Source: Paenibacillus sp. NAIST15-1 (GTDB lineage Bacteria > Bacillota > Bacilli > Paenibacillales > Paenibacillaceae). From it: DNA of 64,000 bases. The notes beneath the pieces were generated by a model. The model was not told the DNA's origin and made no database searches. It worked only from the letters and a program-made list of their open reading frames with translations. Position numbers and translations under genes: made by a program. The DNA lies in contig NZ_BBYF01000023.1 of NCBI RefSeq assembly GCF_001894745.1, positions 16,859 through 80,858 on the forward strand, given 5' to 3'. Positions 11,001 to 20,652 of the stretch are shown here, piece by piece (position 1 is the first letter of the stretch; each line of letters opens with the position of its first letter).

Positions 11001-12256
11001 AATAGATACAGGAAGCGCTGTTGATGGGCATATAGCTCGTCCAAGCTATAGATTTCGGGATTCGCGTCGAAATCGAGACGCAGCCCGCTGCCATCCGCAT
11101 GGCTGTATACGTTAATCGTCAAATCATCGACAGGCCCTGCAGACAGGTTGCTGACTTTGCCGCGATAACCTGCGAAGCTGACATCTTCGACAAAAGGCAT
11201 GACATTAATGAACGGGCCGATTAACCTGCGATTGTCGCCAAGCAGCTTCAAGTCTCTGCGCAGATCCTGATGGCGATACCCTTGATGACGCCGAATCATG
11301 CGGATCTCGCGTGTCACCTCACGCAGCAGGTCGCCAAGGCTTCTCTCCGGACTTACCTCCACACGCAGCGGAAGCAAATTCATGACCATACCAGGAACGC
11401 GCAATGCGGCTGATCCTAGTCGGCACATTACAGGCAGACCAAGAATGATCTCCTCTTCCTGTGTCAACCGATGCACATATATCGCGGTCGCTGCTGCGAG
11501 AACATCCGGCCAGCTTGTTCCCGACTCAGCTGCAATCGACTGCCATCCGCTCACCGTGGCAGCCGGAATATGCGCAGTGCGGCGTACGAAGTGACGGGCC
11601 GTTCGCTGTGCATGTCCTCCAAGGCTAACTGCTTCCGGCCTGTCGGAGAAGCGCTCCAGCCAGAATTCCCGGTCACGGTTCATCTGTTCCGAAGAACGAT
11701 ATGCCGCATCCTCCTCCAAAATGGATTGCAAGGAACCGAACATTCCGGCTCCATTCGGAAGATCATAGGTTAATGCTGTATAGTTTTGCGCCACACGCTG
11801 CATCAACAATGCTGCGCCGAATCCGTCAATGACAATATGGTGAATGCGCTGATACCAGAGGTACCGCTCGGTCTCGATCTTAAATAACGCCTCCGTGAAA
11901 AGAGGATCCGAATGCAAATCAACGGGCTTCTCCATATCGCGGTTCATCCACGCTCGGGCTGTGCCTTCCGGGTCAACCTCCCTGCTTAGATCAATCATGT
12001 GCAGCACCCAGTCGTCTGTGGGGACGATCTTCTGCCATGGACCGTCTGCATCCTCTCCGAAGCGGACATGCAGCGCCTCGGCCTCTGTCACCGCCTGGCG
12101 AAGAGCCGCTTCGAAGCGAGCAGAATCTATCGGCCCGCGGATGTCCACACATTCAGCGGTGTTGAATATAGGGTTGTCAGGATCGAGCTGCTGCGCAAAC
12201 CAGATTCCAGCCTGTGCTCCCGATAGCGGCCATCGTTCCTTCTCCTGATCGTGCAT
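5042..12256 (-). CDS. dhbF: Bacillibactin-type dimodular NRPS with thioesterase
   Basis: A 2404-residue synthetase, close to the usual DhbF length (about 2380). Order: condensation domain (HHIVIDG at 139-145; accepts dihydroxybenzoyl), A1 (about 460-975), PCP1 (LGGHSLLAG), C2 (HHIAGDG), A2 (about 1520-2030), PCP2 (LGGHSLLAV), and a type I thioesterase with nucleophile motif GWSLGG in the last 270 residues. Aligning by eye to GrsA, the A2 pocket reads D-F-W-N-V-G-M-V-H-K, one conservative change from the threonine code DFWNIGMVHK. A1 reads D-I-M-Q-I-G-Q-I-Y-K, resembling but not equal to the glycine code DILQLGLIWK. This fits a DHB-Gly-Thr unit trimerised and cyclised by the TE. Start: ATG with GGAGGTC 6 nt upstream. 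Confidence 0.97.
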   Translation of the reverse strand: MHDQEKERWPLSGAQAGIWFAQQLDPDNPIFNTAECVDIRGPIDSARFEAALRQAVTEAEALHVRFGEDADGPWQKIVPTDDWVLHMIDLSREVDPEGTARAWMNRDMEKPVDLHSDPLFTEALFKIETERYLWYQRIHHIVIDGFGAALLMQRVAQNYTALTYDLPNGAGMFGSLQSILEEDAAYRSSEQMNRDREFWLERFSDRPEAVSLGGHAQRTARHFVRRTAHIPAATVSGWQSIAAESGTSWPDVLAAATAIYVHRLTQEEEIILGLPVMCRLGSAALRVPGMVMNLLPLRVEVSPERSLGDLLREVTREIRMIRRHQGYRHQDLRRDLKLLGDNRRLIGPFINVMPFVEDVSFAGYRGKVSNLSAGPVDDLTINVYSHADGSGLRLDFDANPEIYSLDELYAHQQRFLYLLDGIAHAESNLPIGQLPVITPEERRQVLEEWNDTAHDVPSISVPELFEEQVERAHEAVAVVCEDEQLRYGELNTKANRLAHYLISCGVGPDRIVALSLPRSVEAVIAILAIHKTGAAYLPLDPDYPAERLAYMLEDADPICLIATKETSVSLPPCSRKTIVLDESATIAALAQSPAHNPTDEDRIRELSAQHISYVIYTSGSTGKPKGVMLTFGGLANLLHDMKARLALSQQDRMLSVTTISFDISVMELLLPLISGSVLDIARKETILDPSALASRIAATGATIMQATPTLWQALADSRPERFAGLKMITGGEVISLALKVALQELNGEVNNQYGPTETTIYSTAGLLDHSQTKKPSIGRPIRNTRLYVLDSSLEPVPPGVVGELYIAGAGLARGYLGRADLTAERFVADPFGSPGTRMYRTGDMVRWLADGTIDYLGRVDHQVKLRGFRIETGEIEALLGAHPDILQAAVTLYEDHAGERRLAAYVVPSSSSGLEPAELRQYAARKFPDYMVPSAFVVLDAMPLTPNRKIDRKALPAPDRAAAAAGREPRTPQEEIICALFAEVLGLPRVSIDDDFFALGGHSLLAGRVMVRVREAFGVEMNIGSLFEAPTAASLVRRLDSAQEQRPAIRASLGKRPERLPLSFAQQRLWFLYRLEGATPTYNIPLVARMSGELNVEALQAAVYDVVDRHETLRTIFPDENGTSSQLIQHSKGVQIPFEVLDVSEQELNGKLEEAVRYSFRLSEEPSLRVHLLRTAANEQVLLLLLHHIAGDGWSLTPLTRDLSIAYEARCRGEAPAWTRLPVQYADYALWQEQLLGSTDQADSLIARQLDYWTEALKGLPEEMELPTDYPRPAAASHKGGTVRLQIDPVLHRRLTELARGNRASLFMVLQAALAVLFTRLGAGNDIPLGSPISGRNDDALDGLIGLFINTLVIRTDTSGNPGFEELLSRVRKVSLEAYEHQDVPFERLVEILNPVRSRARHPLFQIMLVLQNTPEASLEFPGLSSNLQLESVGTAKFDLTWELNERRNADGAPDGLDGIVEFSADLFKRETVEMLAARYVRILESIALEPSKPIGEIDILLPEERHDLANDWLTWSSSALDAAQATIPQLFEAQAARSPQAIAIVHEGVALTYEQLNNQANRLAHLLMEHRVGPEHIVALALPRSMEMIVGVLAVLKAGAAYLPLDPDYPAERLAYMLEDAGPVCIVTDRHTIDKLPDGGMGAVPRILLDDPEVMRKLASCSESDPVEQVCRRKLSPYSPAYIIYTSGSTGKPKGVLVPHQNVVRLFSATEHWFHFGADDVWTLFHSYAFDFSVWEIWGALLHGGRLVIVPHAVSRSPEEFLGLLVQEGVTVLNQTPSAFYQLMQADREHPNLGQALSLRYIVFGGEALELGRLRDWYERHADDAPRLINMYGITETTVHVSFNELNRNCDVPGASSLIGGSIPDLRVYVLDDALQPVPYGVTGEMYVSGAGLARGYWGRPALTAERFVADPFGPPGSRMYRTGDLAKRVIGGGLDYLGRADHQVKIRGFRIELGEIQVVLARHPNVAQAAVIVREDSPGDKRLVAYVVPAANAPWDAAELRRHAASMLPDYMVPSALIGLDALPLTPNGKLDRKALPAPDFALDADGRNPRTPHEEVLCDLFAEVLGLRRVGIDDSFFELGGHSLLAVRLISRIREALGRELSIAVLFEAPTVSGLAERMELDRDSGNSALQVLLPLRTHGEEIPLFCVHPAGGLSWCYAGLMKQLGVNYPIYGLQARGIAQAEELPQTLDEMTADYIRHIRMIQPQGPYRLLGWSLGGNVAHAMAVQLQEAGEEVAFLAMLDAYPSHYLPIRGEPDEEEALTALLALGGYDRDSIGDEPLTIASAIRILRSDSSALATLDEATIMNLKVTYENSVRLLGAYVPRRYEGDLLFFRSTIIPDWFDPIEPEMWIPYVGGRIERHDIACRHKDLCQPGPLAEIGASILQKLRNASSRKGVSEMHV

Positions 12257-12271
12257 GATGATGACCTCCTT

Positions 12272-13225
12272 TTATATCGAGTAATAATCATAATTAGGCA
12301 CCGAGTTACTGCTGAGCTTGGCGGACAAGAGCTCCCACCAGCTTGCTACCGTCGGCCGTTCCGCCAATTCCACGAAGCTTACCGCAATGCTGCTGCGCTT
12401 CCAACGTTCCACTAAGCTCATAATCCGAATGGAGTCCAACCCCCATTGCGTGATTAGATTATCTTGATCGCCAATCGCAGACGGCTCCTCCTGCAGCAGC
12501 TCCGCAACCGTTTCACGCACAGTTTGCAGTGTTACTGAACAACCCGCTTCTGCTCCGGCTGTTTCCTCTGCTTCTTGCTCTGCAGCATTCCGGTTAAGAG
12601 CGTTCAGAACCCGTTCCGTCGTTGCCACTACTGCACAGCGCTCAGCCGCATAAGTTAACGCCATGCGATGCTTATCGAGCGAAAAATCAGCTACCGCATC
12701 TGCAATGAGGAACGGCTGGACATCCTGCATAAATGCCTCGCACGAGGTCATCAGGCAGCCAATATGTGCGTAAATCCCACATACGAGCAGCTGATCCCGT
12801 CCGCGTTCCCGTAATGTTTCAAGCAAATTCGTTTTCTGAAAGGCACTGTAGCGCCATTTCGTCACGAGAATATCGTTCACCCGCGGCGCCAGCTCGTCAA
12901 CGAACTTTTTCTGATATGGCCCATCATTAATTCCCGACCCCCAGAAGTCTTGCAGCAATCCGCGCTGCTCAGGAGTCTGCCCCCCTGGCTGCGCCGAATA
13001 CACGACAGGTATGCCAAGCTCCGAACAGCGTTCGCGCAGCTCCTTAATATTCGCAATCAGTTCAACCAGCGGCGATTCGCCAGCCTGATAGGCATCGACA
13101 AAATACTGCTGCATGTCATGGATGAGCAGTACGGCACGGCTTGGATCCGGACTCCAGTCGACCCTGTTCTCTGGCAGTTCTGCCTCACTTGGCATTCGAT
13201 ATGGAAGGATAGTAGGAAGACCCAT
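12272..13225 (-). CDS. dhbB: Isochorismatase with aryl carrier domain
   Basis: This 317-residue bifunctional protein has an N-terminal isochorismatase domain (about 1-210; [16 protein letters not shown] with the catalytic Asp, [10 protein letters not shown], and [12 protein letters not shown] around the Cys-loop). A C-terminal aryl carrier domain (about 235-310) has the phosphopantetheine serine in WGLDSIRIM. It converts isochorismate to 2,3-dihydro-2,3-dihydroxybenzoate and later carries the DHB acyl group for DhbF. I use the ATG at 13225 (MGLPTILPY) because GAGGAG lies 5 nt upstream; six extra residues would be added by the longer frame. It precedes dhbF by 15 bp but is separated from dhbE by an unusual 350-bp gap. 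Confidence 0.96.
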   Translation of the reverse strand: MGLPTILPYRMPSEAELPENRVDWSPDPSRAVLLIHDMQQYFVDAYQAGESPLVELIANIKELRERCSELGIPVVYSAQPGGQTPEQRGLLQDFWGSGINDGPYQKKFVDELAPRVNDILVTKWRYSAFQKTNLLETLRERGRDQLLVCGIYAHIGCLMTSCEAFMQDVQPFLIADAVADFSLDKHRMALTYAAERCAVVATTERVLNALNRNAAEQEAEETAGAEAGCSVTLQTVRETVAELLQEEPSAIGDQDNLITQWGLDSIRIMSLVERWKRSSIAVSFVELAERPTVASWWELLSAKLSSNSVPNYDYYSI

Positions 13226-13576
13226 CGTTTCTCCTCTTTTCACTAGTTTTTATGGATAAACTCTGCAACAACACGAGACATTTTCATGAACACGAAACCT
13301 CATTACTTTTTACATACTCCAATAGAACTTCCATAGTACTGCTTCTAACGAATCGGATACATTCTCAGACAGTCCTATAGGTAGGTATTTTTTGGGTACT
13401 CTTTAGGCACCTCTTTAGCCACTTCTTCTGGCACTTTTCCAGCACCTTCATTAGGCTCTTGTCAAGAACTTCCTCTGGTTTCTGCAGTTACAATTTCTAA
13501 TGTACTTCTAATGCTTCATCACATCTTCAAATGCTTCTCGATCATTTTTTCTCTTATTTTTTACTTATTTTTTTGC
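13226..13576. other. 350-bp intra-operon spacer with 12-bp degenerate tandem repeats
   Basis: The only large gap between the biosynthetic genes. At 13395-13478 it holds seven consecutive 12-bp units with consensus near GCACTTCTTTAG: GGTACTCTTTAG, GCACCTCTTTAG, CCACTTCTTCTG, GCACTTTTCCAG, CACCTTCATTAG, GCTCTTGTCAAG and AACTTCCTCTGG. The rest is T-rich. No convincing terminator, internal promoter or reading frame was found on either strand; a lone TTGACA on the minus strand lacks a partner -10. Confidence 0.6.
13395..13478. repeat. Degenerate 12-bp tandem repeat, 7 units
   Basis: Seven head-to-tail 12-mers without interruption between dhbE and dhbB, diverging progressively toward 13478. Units 1 and 2 differ only at positions 2 and 5. 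In one minus-strand frame the units give a Val-Pro-Lys-Glu-like pattern, but stop codons limit this to about 28 residues, so it is treated as non-coding. Confidence 0.65.
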
Positions 13577-15202
13577 TCACTTCTTGCTCAATGCCCCCTG
13601 CTTCGCAGCGATCAGCTCCCGCAGCATCTTCTTGCTCACCTTGCCGACTCCCGTCTGAGGAAAGGATTCGACGAACTCTACGCGGTCGGGAATTTTATAT
13701 AATGCAAGCCCTCTGTCTCTTAGAAAAGCCTTCAACTCGCTGCCCGTTAGGACAGCTTCATAGGGAATGACGAATGCGCATGTGCGCTCGCCAAGAAATT
13801 CATCCGGCATAGACACAACAGCGGCATCATGCACACCAGGATGGGCAAGCAAATGATTCTCGATTTCCTCAGCCGCCACCTTATCGCCGCCGCGATTGAT
13901 CTGATCCTTCGCCCGCCCTTCAATCACTAAATATCCAGCCGGAGTCATTCTGGCCATATCTCCTGTGCGATAAAAGCCGTCAGACGTAAAGGATCTTGCA
14001 TTGTGCTGCTCTGCTTGGTAGTATCCGCGAATGGTGTACGGCCCGCGCGTCAGCAAATGTCCCACCTCGCCCGGAGCCACTTCGTCATCCTCATCATCGA
14101 CGATGCGGATTTCATCATACGGAGACATCGGACGGCCCTGCGTATTGATGATCGTCTCTTCGGGGTCGTCGAATCTCGTATAGTTCACCAAGCCCTCTGC
14201 CATCCCGTACACCTGCTGCAATGTGCAGCCAATCGTCGTTCGCACCCGCTTGGCAGCTTCTGCGCTGAACTTGGCGCCCCCAACCTGCAGCACTTCCAAG
14301 TGAGTGAGGTCGTAGCGGCGCGATTCCGCGGCATCCAGCCAAATTAAGGCGAGCGGTGGCACAACGGCTGCAATGGTGACGCCTTCCTCGGCAATAAGCG
14401 GGAAAGCTTCATCAGGACTTGCTCCGCGGGCAAGCACGATCCGCCCTCCTGCATATAGCGTGCCAAGCACGCCGGGAGAGCTAAGCGGATAATTATGCGC
14501 GATCGGCAGCACCGCCAGATATACGCTGTGCTCATTCAACTCGCAAACTTCTGCGCTCATACGCAGGCTATATATGTAATCGTCGTGCGTCCGTGGAATA
14601 AGCTTTGGCAAGCCAGTTGTCCCGCCAGATAATTGGAGGAAAGCGACATCTCCAGAGCTCGGCCCCTTAATCTCGCCAATGCTAGGCTCAGCATACAGAT
14701 CATCCAGCGCTGTATATTCACCTGGCTCTCCTACAACAATAACGCGGCTCGAATCTGGCAGCGTGTCCTTCACCTGTGCGGCGAGCTCGCGATAATCAAA
14801 CCCCGCGTCCTTATCGGGGATTACATACGCTGCTGCCTGTGTGAACTCGCATAAGTAGCCAATCTCGTTCCTGCGGTGCACTGGCAAGGAAAAGACAGGC
14901 AGTGCTCCGATGCGAAACAGCGCAAATATAACTTCAAAAAATTGTGGAATATTCGGAAGCTGGACAATAACTCGATCCTGCGCCCTAATCCCCAAGCGAT
15001 AGAATCCAGCAGCAAGGCGATCCGCCTGCTCATCAAGTTCCGCATAGCTGACTCGCCGATCGCCGCTCACAATTGCGATGCGCTCTCCATATTGGGCTGC
15101 ACGGTGGCGCAGCATCGTGCCGAATGTCTCTCCCTGCCAGCATCCTTCCTGTCTATAACGTGCAGCAAATTCTTCCGGCCATGTCGGGCATCCTGACAGC
15201 AT
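13577..15202 (-). CDS. dhbE: 2,3-dihydroxybenzoate-AMP ligase
   Basis: A 541-residue stand-alone adenylation enzyme of the EntE/DhbE family, full length. It activates 2,3-dihydroxybenzoate as the adenylate and loads it onto the aryl carrier domain of DhbB. Visible motifs: [17 protein letters not shown] (P-loop/A3) at about 190-205, YGMAEG (A5), YRTGDMA (A7), and the C-terminal catalytic-lysine region [12 protein letters not shown]. The start ATG lies 1 nt beyond the dhbC stop, with GGGGGG upstream inside the end of dhbC, so the two are tightly coupled. The C-terminus is of normal length, so the unusual downstream spacer is not a broken extension of this gene. Confidence 0.97.
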   Translation of the reverse strand: MLSGCPTWPEEFAARYRQEGCWQGETFGTMLRHRAAQYGERIAIVSGDRRVSYAELDEQADRLAAGFYRLGIRAQDRVIVQLPNIPQFFEVIFALFRIGALPVFSLPVHRRNEIGYLCEFTQAAAYVIPDKDAGFDYRELAAQVKDTLPDSSRVIVVGEPGEYTALDDLYAEPSIGEIKGPSSGDVAFLQLSGGTTGLPKLIPRTHDDYIYSLRMSAEVCELNEHSVYLAVLPIAHNYPLSSPGVLGTLYAGGRIVLARGASPDEAFPLIAEEGVTIAAVVPPLALIWLDAAESRRYDLTHLEVLQVGGAKFSAEAAKRVRTTIGCTLQQVYGMAEGLVNYTRFDDPEETIINTQGRPMSPYDEIRIVDDEDDEVAPGEVGHLLTRGPYTIRGYYQAEQHNARSFTSDGFYRTGDMARMTPAGYLVIEGRAKDQINRGGDKVAAEEIENHLLAHPGVHDAAVVSMPDEFLGERTCAFVIPYEAVLTGSELKAFLRDRGLALYKIPDRVEFVESFPQTGVGKVSKKMLRELIAAKQGALSKK

Positions 15203-15205
15203 CGT

Positions 15206-16465
15206 TCATCCCCCCTGCATCATCATCGGTTGTTGTTCATTCAGCCCCATCGCTTGCAGCAGCGTGCGAAGCTTGGCGGACGTCTCGGCAAGCTCCGCTT
15301 CCGCGGACGAGCCGACTACGATTCCCGCTCCCGCAAAGAGACGCAGCGAGCGGCCCTCCACTTCCGCGCAGCGAATTGTAACGGCCCATTCTCCGTCTCC
15401 GTTCGCATCGCACCAGCCGACCGCCCCCGTGAAGAACCCACGCTCGAACGGTTCAATCTCCCGGATCAAGTTCCGAGCGGCCTCCGTAGGCGTCCCGCAA
15501 ATAGCAGGCGTCGGATGCAGCGCTAGAGCAAGCTCTAAGGAGGAAATGTCATGATCCGCAAGCTCCCCGTTTATCTCCGTAGACAGATGCCACATTGTCT
15601 TCGTAGACACAAGGGACGGGCCTTCCGGCACATGAAGCTTGCTGCAATACGGACGGAGAGCGGATACGACCGCCTCAATGACGACCGCGTGCTCATGCCG
15701 ATCCTTGTCCGATCTTAGAAGCTGGGCGGCACGCCGCTCATCCTCGTTCGGATCATCGCTGCGTGCTGCTGAACCAGCCAACGGGTTCACCTTAATGTGC
15801 ATTCCCCGCTTCGTTACGAGCAGCTCGGGGCTTGCTCCAATTAACGTTTGGGCTGTTCCATTAGCAGCAGATATGCCCTTGTCCTTGCTTGTATGCGGGT
15901 GCTCCATCGTTAATGGCACTGCAAACGTATATCCACGAGTGTTTTGGCAGAGTAATCGATGCAGCAAGCGCTGCACATCCACATCATGCTTCAATGTCAC
16001 TTCCAAAGATCGGGACAACACCACCTTCTGGAGCTCGCCCGATTGCAGCCGCTCAAGAACCTGGTTGACGCCCTGCTTATACTGTTCTGGCTCCGGAACA
16101 GCTCGTACGCTATAGCTGTCTCGTTCCGTTTCCTGTTGCAAATAATCATGCGCATCCATGCGCAATGGCTTGTACCGGTGCACTTCCTTCGGTACATATA
16201 GACACACAGGATCCTCCATGTGAAACGGAATTGCACCGACAACGACCGGGCAATCACGATCCCCCTGCCGAGCTGCATCCAGCAGCTTCGACACGGCCTG
16301 AGGCAAGCTCTCTTCATCCACGGCCTGCCAATCCACCAGCCGCGCCCATTCCCCGTGCGTCAGTAATGCACCTTGAGGCGACGAGAATAGAAAGGACGAT
16401 CCCGTCTGATATTGTTCTAGAAGCCGTATCCCCTCACTTGTGGGAACGGTATCACATTTCAACAT
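15206..16465 (-). CDS. dhbC: Isochorismate synthase
   Basis: A 419-residue chorismate-binding enzyme (EntC/MenF/DhbC family) that isomerises chorismate to isochorismate, the first committed step of dihydroxybenzoate synthesis. The C-terminal chorismate-binding domain is intact: [17 protein letters not shown]-type region ([11 protein letters not shown]), [21 protein letters not shown], and [11 protein letters not shown] with [12 protein letters not shown] near the C-terminus. The start is an ATG with AAGGAG upstream. It lies between dhbA and dhbE, with 43 bp to dhbA. The N-terminus is slightly longer than that of the B. subtilis enzyme (about 398 residues). Confidence 0.97.
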   Translation of the reverse strand: MLKCDTVPTSEGIRLLEQYQTGSSFLFSSPQGALLTHGEWARLVDWQAVDEESLPQAVSKLLDAARQGDRDCPVVVGAIPFHMEDPVCLYVPKEVHRYKPLRMDAHDYLQQETERDSYSVRAVPEPEQYKQGVNQVLERLQSGELQKVVLSRSLEVTLKHDVDVQRLLHRLLCQNTRGYTFAVPLTMEHPHTSKDKGISAANGTAQTLIGASPELLVTKRGMHIKVNPLAGSAARSDDPNEDERRAAQLLRSDKDRHEHAVVIEAVVSALRPYCSKLHVPEGPSLVSTKTMWHLSTEINGELADHDISSLELALALHPTPAICGTPTEAARNLIREIEPFERGFFTGAVGWCDANGDGEWAVTIRCAEVEGRSLRLFAGAGIVVGSSAEAELAETSAKLRTLLQAMGLNEQQPMMMQGG

Positions 16466-16508
16466 GTCAATCGACTCCTTCCGATATATCAGACACCTAG
16501 CCTAAGCA

Positions 16509-17294
16509 TCAACATCCCAATGTCGCACCGCCGTCGATACACATGTCGTGCATCGTGATGTGTCTTGCCTGTTCGGATGCGAGAAACAAAACAGCATCAG
16601 CAATATCCGATGGCTGCGCGATTCTGCCCAGCGGTATCCCGAGGCGGAACGATTCAGGCGAACCCGCAATCATTGCTTCCGCTCCGTTCTGACCATTCCA
16701 CAGTGAGCGCTGCATCTCCGTATCTGTAGAACCTGGTGACACAATATTGCAGCGAATATGATGACGAGCATATTCCAAGCCCAAGCACTTCGTGAACATC
16801 GTTGTAGCTGCTTTCGATGCCGCATAGGCGGACATCTGTGTGCGCGGTACACCGGAGGCATTGGAGCCTACGGTCACAATCGCTCCCGATCTGCGCTTCG
16901 CCATACGCGTTACGACAGCGCGCGACATATAGAATACGCCATTGACATTAACACTGAAGGTCGACTGCCAATCTTCATCGCTCAGCGTCTCAATCGGGCC
17001 CAGCCGCAGAATGCCTGCCACATTAACAAGCACGCCGATCGAGCCAAGCTCTTCTTCTATCCGCTCCACCGTTCGATTCACAGCCGCACTGTCGGATACG
17101 TCGACTGGATAAGCAGCAGCATGATATCCGCCTGCATTAAGCTCGGCTGCGAGGCTGGTGCAACCAGCCTCATTCCGATCGACGACGGCCACGATTGCAC
17201 CTTGAACGGCAAGCGCGCGGGCCACCGCCTCTCCGATTCCCTGTGCCGCACCTGTGACAACGGCCACCTTGCCTTCAATCCCTGAATATCTCAT
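16509..17294 (-). CDS. dhbA: 2,3-dihydro-2,3-dihydroxybenzoate dehydrogenase
   Basis: A 261-residue classical short-chain dehydrogenase. The Rossmann motif [12 protein letters not shown] is at about 15-26, the structural NVAG at about 86-90, the catalytic serine in TVGSNAS and the YAASK dyad at about 155. It oxidises 2,3-dihydro-2,3-dihydroxybenzoate to 2,3-dihydroxybenzoate with NAD+. The ATG start has AGAGAGG upstream. It is 15 bp downstream of the esterase gene and is the first of the dhbACEBF block, in the same order as in Bacillus subtilis. Confidence 0.96.
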   Translation of the reverse strand: MRYSGIEGKVAVVTGAAQGIGEAVARALAVQGAIVAVVDRNEAGCTSLAAELNAGGYHAAAYPVDVSDSAAVNRTVERIEEELGSIGVLVNVAGILRLGPIETLSDEDWQSTFSVNVNGVFYMSRAVVTRMAKRRSGAIVTVGSNASGVPRTQMSAYAASKAATTMFTKCLGLEYARHHIRCNIVSPGSTDTEMQRSLWNGQNGAEAMIAGSPESFRLGIPLGRIAQPSDIADAVLFLASEQARHITMHDMCIDGGATLGC

Positions 17295-17309
17295 TCAACT
17301 AACCTCTCT

Positions 17310-18170
17310 TTATTTGTCCGGATTCAGTGCGAATCGCAGCGCCCGGCTCACCAATATCGGAAGCACCGACACATGGCCTTCCTGCTCGAATTCCTTGTAT
17401 TCCGCCTCTACTCCTATGTCTGCTGATATAGCCGACAAACGATTCGCCAGCTCGTTCGCGCGCTCACAGTTACGGCATACATGCGTTTTTTCAAGCTCTC
17501 CCACACCAAGAAGCACCTGTGCAGGAAATGAGCGTTCTCTCATTCGTGCTTGCGCGATAAATTTCCGCTCCAGCTCTTGCATGTAGTCTGGATTCCAATG
17601 GAGTGATGGACTGCCCGCGATGTAATATCGAAAAGCCTCTGGCTTGCTGAACAGCGTATAGATCGTGAACAAGCCGCCCAGCGAGTGACCGAACAGCACC
17701 TGACGATTGCGGTCGATCTGGAACTCACTCTCGATCTGCGGCTTCAGCTCCTCCTCAATGAATTGCTGGAAAGCCCCCGCCCCGCCTTGCTCGGGGAGTG
17801 GTGTGCCGTCTGAGCGCTGTTTGAAGTCCGAGGCAGGCAGCGGTGTGAAGTCGTAGAAGCGATCTGGTGCATATGGTCCGTTCGTCTCATACCCAATGCC
17901 TACCACAACTGCGGGCAGCACACCGGTCTTATCCGGTCTGCGACACTGCAGCCGCAGCGCTTCCACCATCATGCCGAATACGGAATTGCCATCCAGCAAG
18001 TAAATAACCGGATAACCGCTTGGTGGAGGCGATCCTAGGGGCTGAGCCACCATTATTTGATACGATCGCCGTTCTGCGCGTGAACGAAGCACCCACTGTT
18101 CTGCAAGTGGAATCTCGATCCTGCGGCGTGAAAAGTCGGTAAGCGTCAGCGTTGATTTCATTTGTTCCAA
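17310..18170 (-). CDS. besA: Bacillibactin/enterobactin trilactone esterase
   Basis: This 286-residue alpha/beta hydrolase of the BesA/IroE/Fes-D family has the strand-turn motif YLLDGNSVFG at about 55-65, the oxyanion/nucleophile motif FGHSLGGLF near residue 155, and a C-terminal GHVSVLPI carrying the likely catalytic His. It should hydrolyse the cyclic trilactone of the ferric siderophore in the cytosol to release iron. I keep the TTG at 18170 because AGGGGG lies 8 nt upstream. The ATG at 18161 is a possible alternative with a weaker site. It begins 12 bp after the binding-protein gene ends, so uptake and iron release are co-transcribed with synthesis. Confidence 0.9.
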   Translation of the reverse strand: MEQMKSTLTLTDFSRRRIEIPLAEQWVLRSRAERRSYQIMVAQPLGSPPPSGYPVIYLLDGNSVFGMMVEALRLQCRRPDKTGVLPAVVVGIGYETNGPYAPDRFYDFTPLPASDFKQRSDGTPLPEQGGAGAFQQFIEEELKPQIESEFQIDRNRQVLFGHSLGGLFTIYTLFSKPEAFRYYIAGSPSLHWNPDYMQELERKFIAQARMRERSFPAQVLLGVGELEKTHVCRNCERANELANRLSAISADIGVEAEYKEFEQEGHVSVLPILVSRALRFALNPDK

Positions 18171-18182
18171 CCGCTTTGCCCC

Positions 18183-19220
18183 CTATTCCGTCAACAGGCG
18201 AACCGTGTCGTCAACGATTTTTTCATACGCAATCAAGCCGCTTCCAAGCCAGTACTGGTTGTTCACTTCATAGACATGACCCTGCTTAGCTGCAGGCATG
18301 CTCTTCCAAATTGGACTGTCCATCATCTCTTTCATGCGGTCGCTTCCTTGATCGTAAGCGTTGATGACAAAAATATAGTCAGCATCCATTTCAGGAAGGA
18401 CTTCTAGCGAAAGATTCGCGCTGTTCTCATTGGCCACCAGCTTCGTAATACCAAGTCCCAAATCTTGATGGAGCACATATCCGCACAAATACTTGCCTCC
18501 CATCAGACTAATACCTCTTGGCGCAAACCGAATGATGGCGACCTTCTTGTTCTCCACAGCCTTGCTCAGCTTCTCCTTGGCGTCCGTTACCTTTTGCCGA
18601 TATGCCTGTAATGCTGCATCAGCCTCAGTGGACTTACCGAGCAAGTCTCCTATCGTGACGAGCGATTTCTCGATATTTCCGGACGCATTTTTAAAAACAT
18701 ACGTCGGCGCGATCTTCGCATAGCTCTCATATATTGTTGCGTCCTTGGCGTATGTCTCCGTGTGCAAGATAATTAATTCCGGGTTATAGGACATTAACAC
18801 CTCCGGCGAAGGAAGCCCTGCCGACAAGTCCAACTTAGGAACATCCTTCAGTTCTTCTTGCAAGTACTCATGCCCCTTCTTCCCGTTAGACCATTGAGCC
18901 ACAGGCTTCACGCCCAGCTTCAGCAAGGAGTCCTCCATGTTAGGGGCGAATACCCGCTTCGGTGTGGACGGAAGCTTGATCTCATGCCCAAGCTCGTCCG
19001 TTACCGTCCGCTCTTCGGTTGTCGCAACATTCTTCGCTCCCGCGGCAGCGGCTGACACATTGGACGTGGCTTCTTTCGGGCTCTGAGATTCGGATGCGGC
19101 ATTGCCATCCTCCTTTTTGGCCCCGCAGCCCGCGAGCAAACTTCCGATAAGTACACAGCACAATAGTGCTGTTAGTCTAAATTTCCAACCTTTTGCCCCT
19201 GCATTCCGTCGATTTAACAC
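18183..19220 (-). CDS. Iron-siderophore ABC transporter binding lipoprotein (FeuA-like)
   Basis: A 345-residue class III periplasmic-binding-protein-fold lipoprotein. A basic signal sequence ends in the lipobox LLAGC (Cys about 32), then a Ser/Ala-rich linker and the binding fold (about 70-345; RVFAPNMEDSLLKLG, NPELIILHTETY, YIFVINAYDQGS). It should capture ferric bacillibactin/enterobactin at the cell surface. The start codon is GTG at 19220 with GGAGGAGAGG upstream. A Fur box lies 16 bp upstream. No FeuBC permease or ATPase is adjacent, so it must use a transporter encoded elsewhere; the FecCD-type system at 42-45 kb has its own binding protein and is not an obvious partner. Confidence 0.92.
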   Translation of the reverse strand: MLNRRNAGAKGWKFRLTALLCCVLIGSLLAGCGAKKEDGNAASESQSPKEATSNVSAAAAGAKNVATTEERTVTDELGHEIKLPSTPKRVFAPNMEDSLLKLGVKPVAQWSNGKKGHEYLQEELKDVPKLDLSAGLPSPEVLMSYNPELIILHTETYAKDATIYESYAKIAPTYVFKNASGNIEKSLVTIGDLLGKSTEADAALQAYRQKVTDAKEKLSKAVENKKVAIIRFAPRGISLMGGKYLCGYVLHQDLGLGITKLVANENSANLSLEVLPEMDADYIFVINAYDQGSDRMKEMMDSPIWKSMPAAKQGHVYEVNNQYWLGSGLIAYEKIVDDTVRLLTE

Positions 19221-19236
19221 GATCCCTCTCCTCCAA

Positions 19237-19251
19237 TGATAACGATTCTCA
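19237..19251 (-). promoter_or_regulatory. Fur box upstream of the binding-protein gene
   Basis: The minus strand reads TGAGAATCGTTATCA, 12 of 14 specified positions of the Fur 7-1-7 consensus TGATAATNATTATCA. It lies in the 48-bp gap between the regulator and binding-protein genes, just upstream of the latter's ribosome binding site. This suggests an internal iron-repressed start. Confidence 0.8.
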
Positions 19252-19268
19252 ATCGACTCTGAGTATAC

Positions 19269-20486
19269 TCACGTTGCGAAGGATTCACCATAGCCATAAT
19301 CCTGAAATGTATTTGGACAATTTCCAGTAAAGAGCAGCAAAGCCTCATCCAGCATCCGAGCTATCGCAACCGCTGAATATTCGAACCAAGGATCTGCGGT
19401 TATCGGATGGACATGCCCGTTCCGTACCGCTTGAAGCTGTCTCCATTCGGGCGAATGCTGCAGTGACAGCCAATATTTGCGGGATGAAGCCTCTGGGCAC
19501 ACGGCAAGTAGAATCCGTTCGGGATTCAGCTCACGAAGCTCATCCATCGAGATCGGGGAATGGCCTTGCAGCCCTCTTTCGCAGGCAGCCTTGAGATGCA
19601 AGTCATCGTACAGCACTTCCTCTAAACCTCGATTCTGGTACACGAATAATTGAGTCTGGTAGATTCGCAGTGCCATGACGCGATCGTCTCCCAGCTGCTG
19701 CGCCGCTTGTGCGCGTCCGGCTCGGGCGTTTTTGTCGTAATGATCGATCCATTGCTGCGCAAGCTCTTCCTTGTTCAAGAAGCGGGCAATTCCCATAAGC
19801 TGCTCTCTCCAGCCCGCTTTACTGGATACATTGTGAACAGGAGCGATCCCATTCAGTTTGCTGCTCTCGCGCATTTGGAGCTGATCTGAGGCAATGATAA
19901 CGTCCGGCCGTGCCCGGCACAGCTTATCCAGATTAATTTCAAATGTGAATTTATGATAAGGATCAGTTAAAAGAAGATGCGTTTTAATTTTGTTGCTGTA
20001 GAGGTTGTAATAATAAGGAGACCACTTGGGATCGAGAGGCGCTGCCTCCGGGATGAGTTGGAGCGCAAGCAAGTGGCCTATTGTCGAAGATGAGCATACG
20101 GCGATGCTCCTCTTGGAATCTTTAGCGAAATCGGATGGCGACAAGCCGACCTCCTTTTTGAACTTGCGGCTAAAATAGAACTCGTCTCGGTAGCCTACCT
20201 TCTGCGCAATGTCTCGCAACTTGGCGTCTGATTCCGTCAGCAAGCGCTTCGCATGCATAATGCGCACATCCGTCAAAAATTCCATAGCGCTCTGACCGAA
20301 CCTTCGTTTAAATAAATCCACAAAATATTTGGGGCTGATGCTCGCCATCTCCGCCAATTGCCCAATGGTGAGCTGCTCATTATAATGGCGCTCCATGAAC
20401 GCTTTGATCTCCTTCAAATCCGTCTTCTGCATGTGGCCCATCACGTTCGAGCCGTTATCTGTATGCGCTGTTTCTGTTGCACGCAT
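19269..20486 (-). CDS. AraC-family regulator fused to siderophore-binding domain (Btr-like)
   Basis: A 405-residue fusion. Residues about 20-120 form two helix-turn-helix motifs of the AraC/XylS type (TIGQLAEMASISPKYFVDLFKR and LRDIAQKVGYRDEFYFSRKFKK). Residues about 125-395 are a FeuA-like periplasmic-binding fold (RPDVIIASDQ, LNPERILLAVCP) without signal peptide. B. subtilis Btr likewise joins an AraC domain to a cytosolic siderophore-sensing domain, but is longer with extra N-terminal sequence; here the HTH is almost N-terminal. It probably activates the downstream uptake genes when bacillibactin is bound. A Fur box lies about 60 bp upstream. The ATG start has GAGGAGGGG. It is the first gene of the siderophore locus. 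Confidence 0.9.
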   Translation of the reverse strand: MRATETAHTDNGSNVMGHMQKTDLKEIKAFMERHYNEQLTIGQLAEMASISPKYFVDLFKRRFGQSAMEFLTDVRIMHAKRLLTESDAKLRDIAQKVGYRDEFYFSRKFKKEVGLSPSDFAKDSKRSIAVCSSSTIGHLLALQLIPEAAPLDPKWSPYYYNLYSNKIKTHLLLTDPYHKFTFEINLDKLCRARPDVIIASDQLQMRESSKLNGIAPVHNVSSKAGWREQLMGIARFLNKEELAQQWIDHYDKNARAGRAQAAQQLGDDRVMALRIYQTQLFVYQNRGLEEVLYDDLHLKAACERGLQGHSPISMDELRELNPERILLAVCPEASSRKYWLSLQHSPEWRQLQAVRNGHVHPITADPWFEYSAVAIARMLDEALLLFTGNCPNTFQDYGYGESFAT

Positions 20487-20546
20487 AAATTCCCCTCCTC
20501 TTGAAATCGCGGTGAAGTTGATGAATAATATAAATATAATATATGG

Positions 20547-20561
20547 TGATAATGATTCTCA
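20547..20561 (-). promoter_or_regulatory. Fur box at the head of the siderophore locus
   Basis: TGATAATGATTCTCA on the plus strand matches the Fur consensus TGATAATNATTATCA at 13 of 14 specified positions. It lies upstream of AT-rich -10-like sequence (20530-20546) serving the regulator gene on the minus strand. It probably imposes iron repression on the regulator and possibly the whole 17-kb locus. Confidence 0.85.
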
Positions 20562-20614
20562 TTTTCAAACATAAACTAACACACCATTTTAAGGAAGTCA
20601 ACGAAAATATGAAC

Positions 20615-20652
20615 AAAAAAAGAACCTCAACATCTGTTGAGGTTCTTTTTTT
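20615..20652. terminator. Bidirectional terminator left of the IS element
   Basis: AGAACCTCAACA and TGTTGAGGTTCT form a perfect 12-bp stem (20621-20646), preceded by an A-run and followed by a T-run, so it can act on both strands. It lies immediately left of the insertion sequence and may shield the transposase from outside transcription. Confidence 0.85.

Noticed and set aside
13395..13478. A VPKE-type repeat peptide encoded by the 12-bp tandem repeats
   Set aside because: The frame is bounded by stops within about 28 codons and lacks a start codon with a ribosome binding site.
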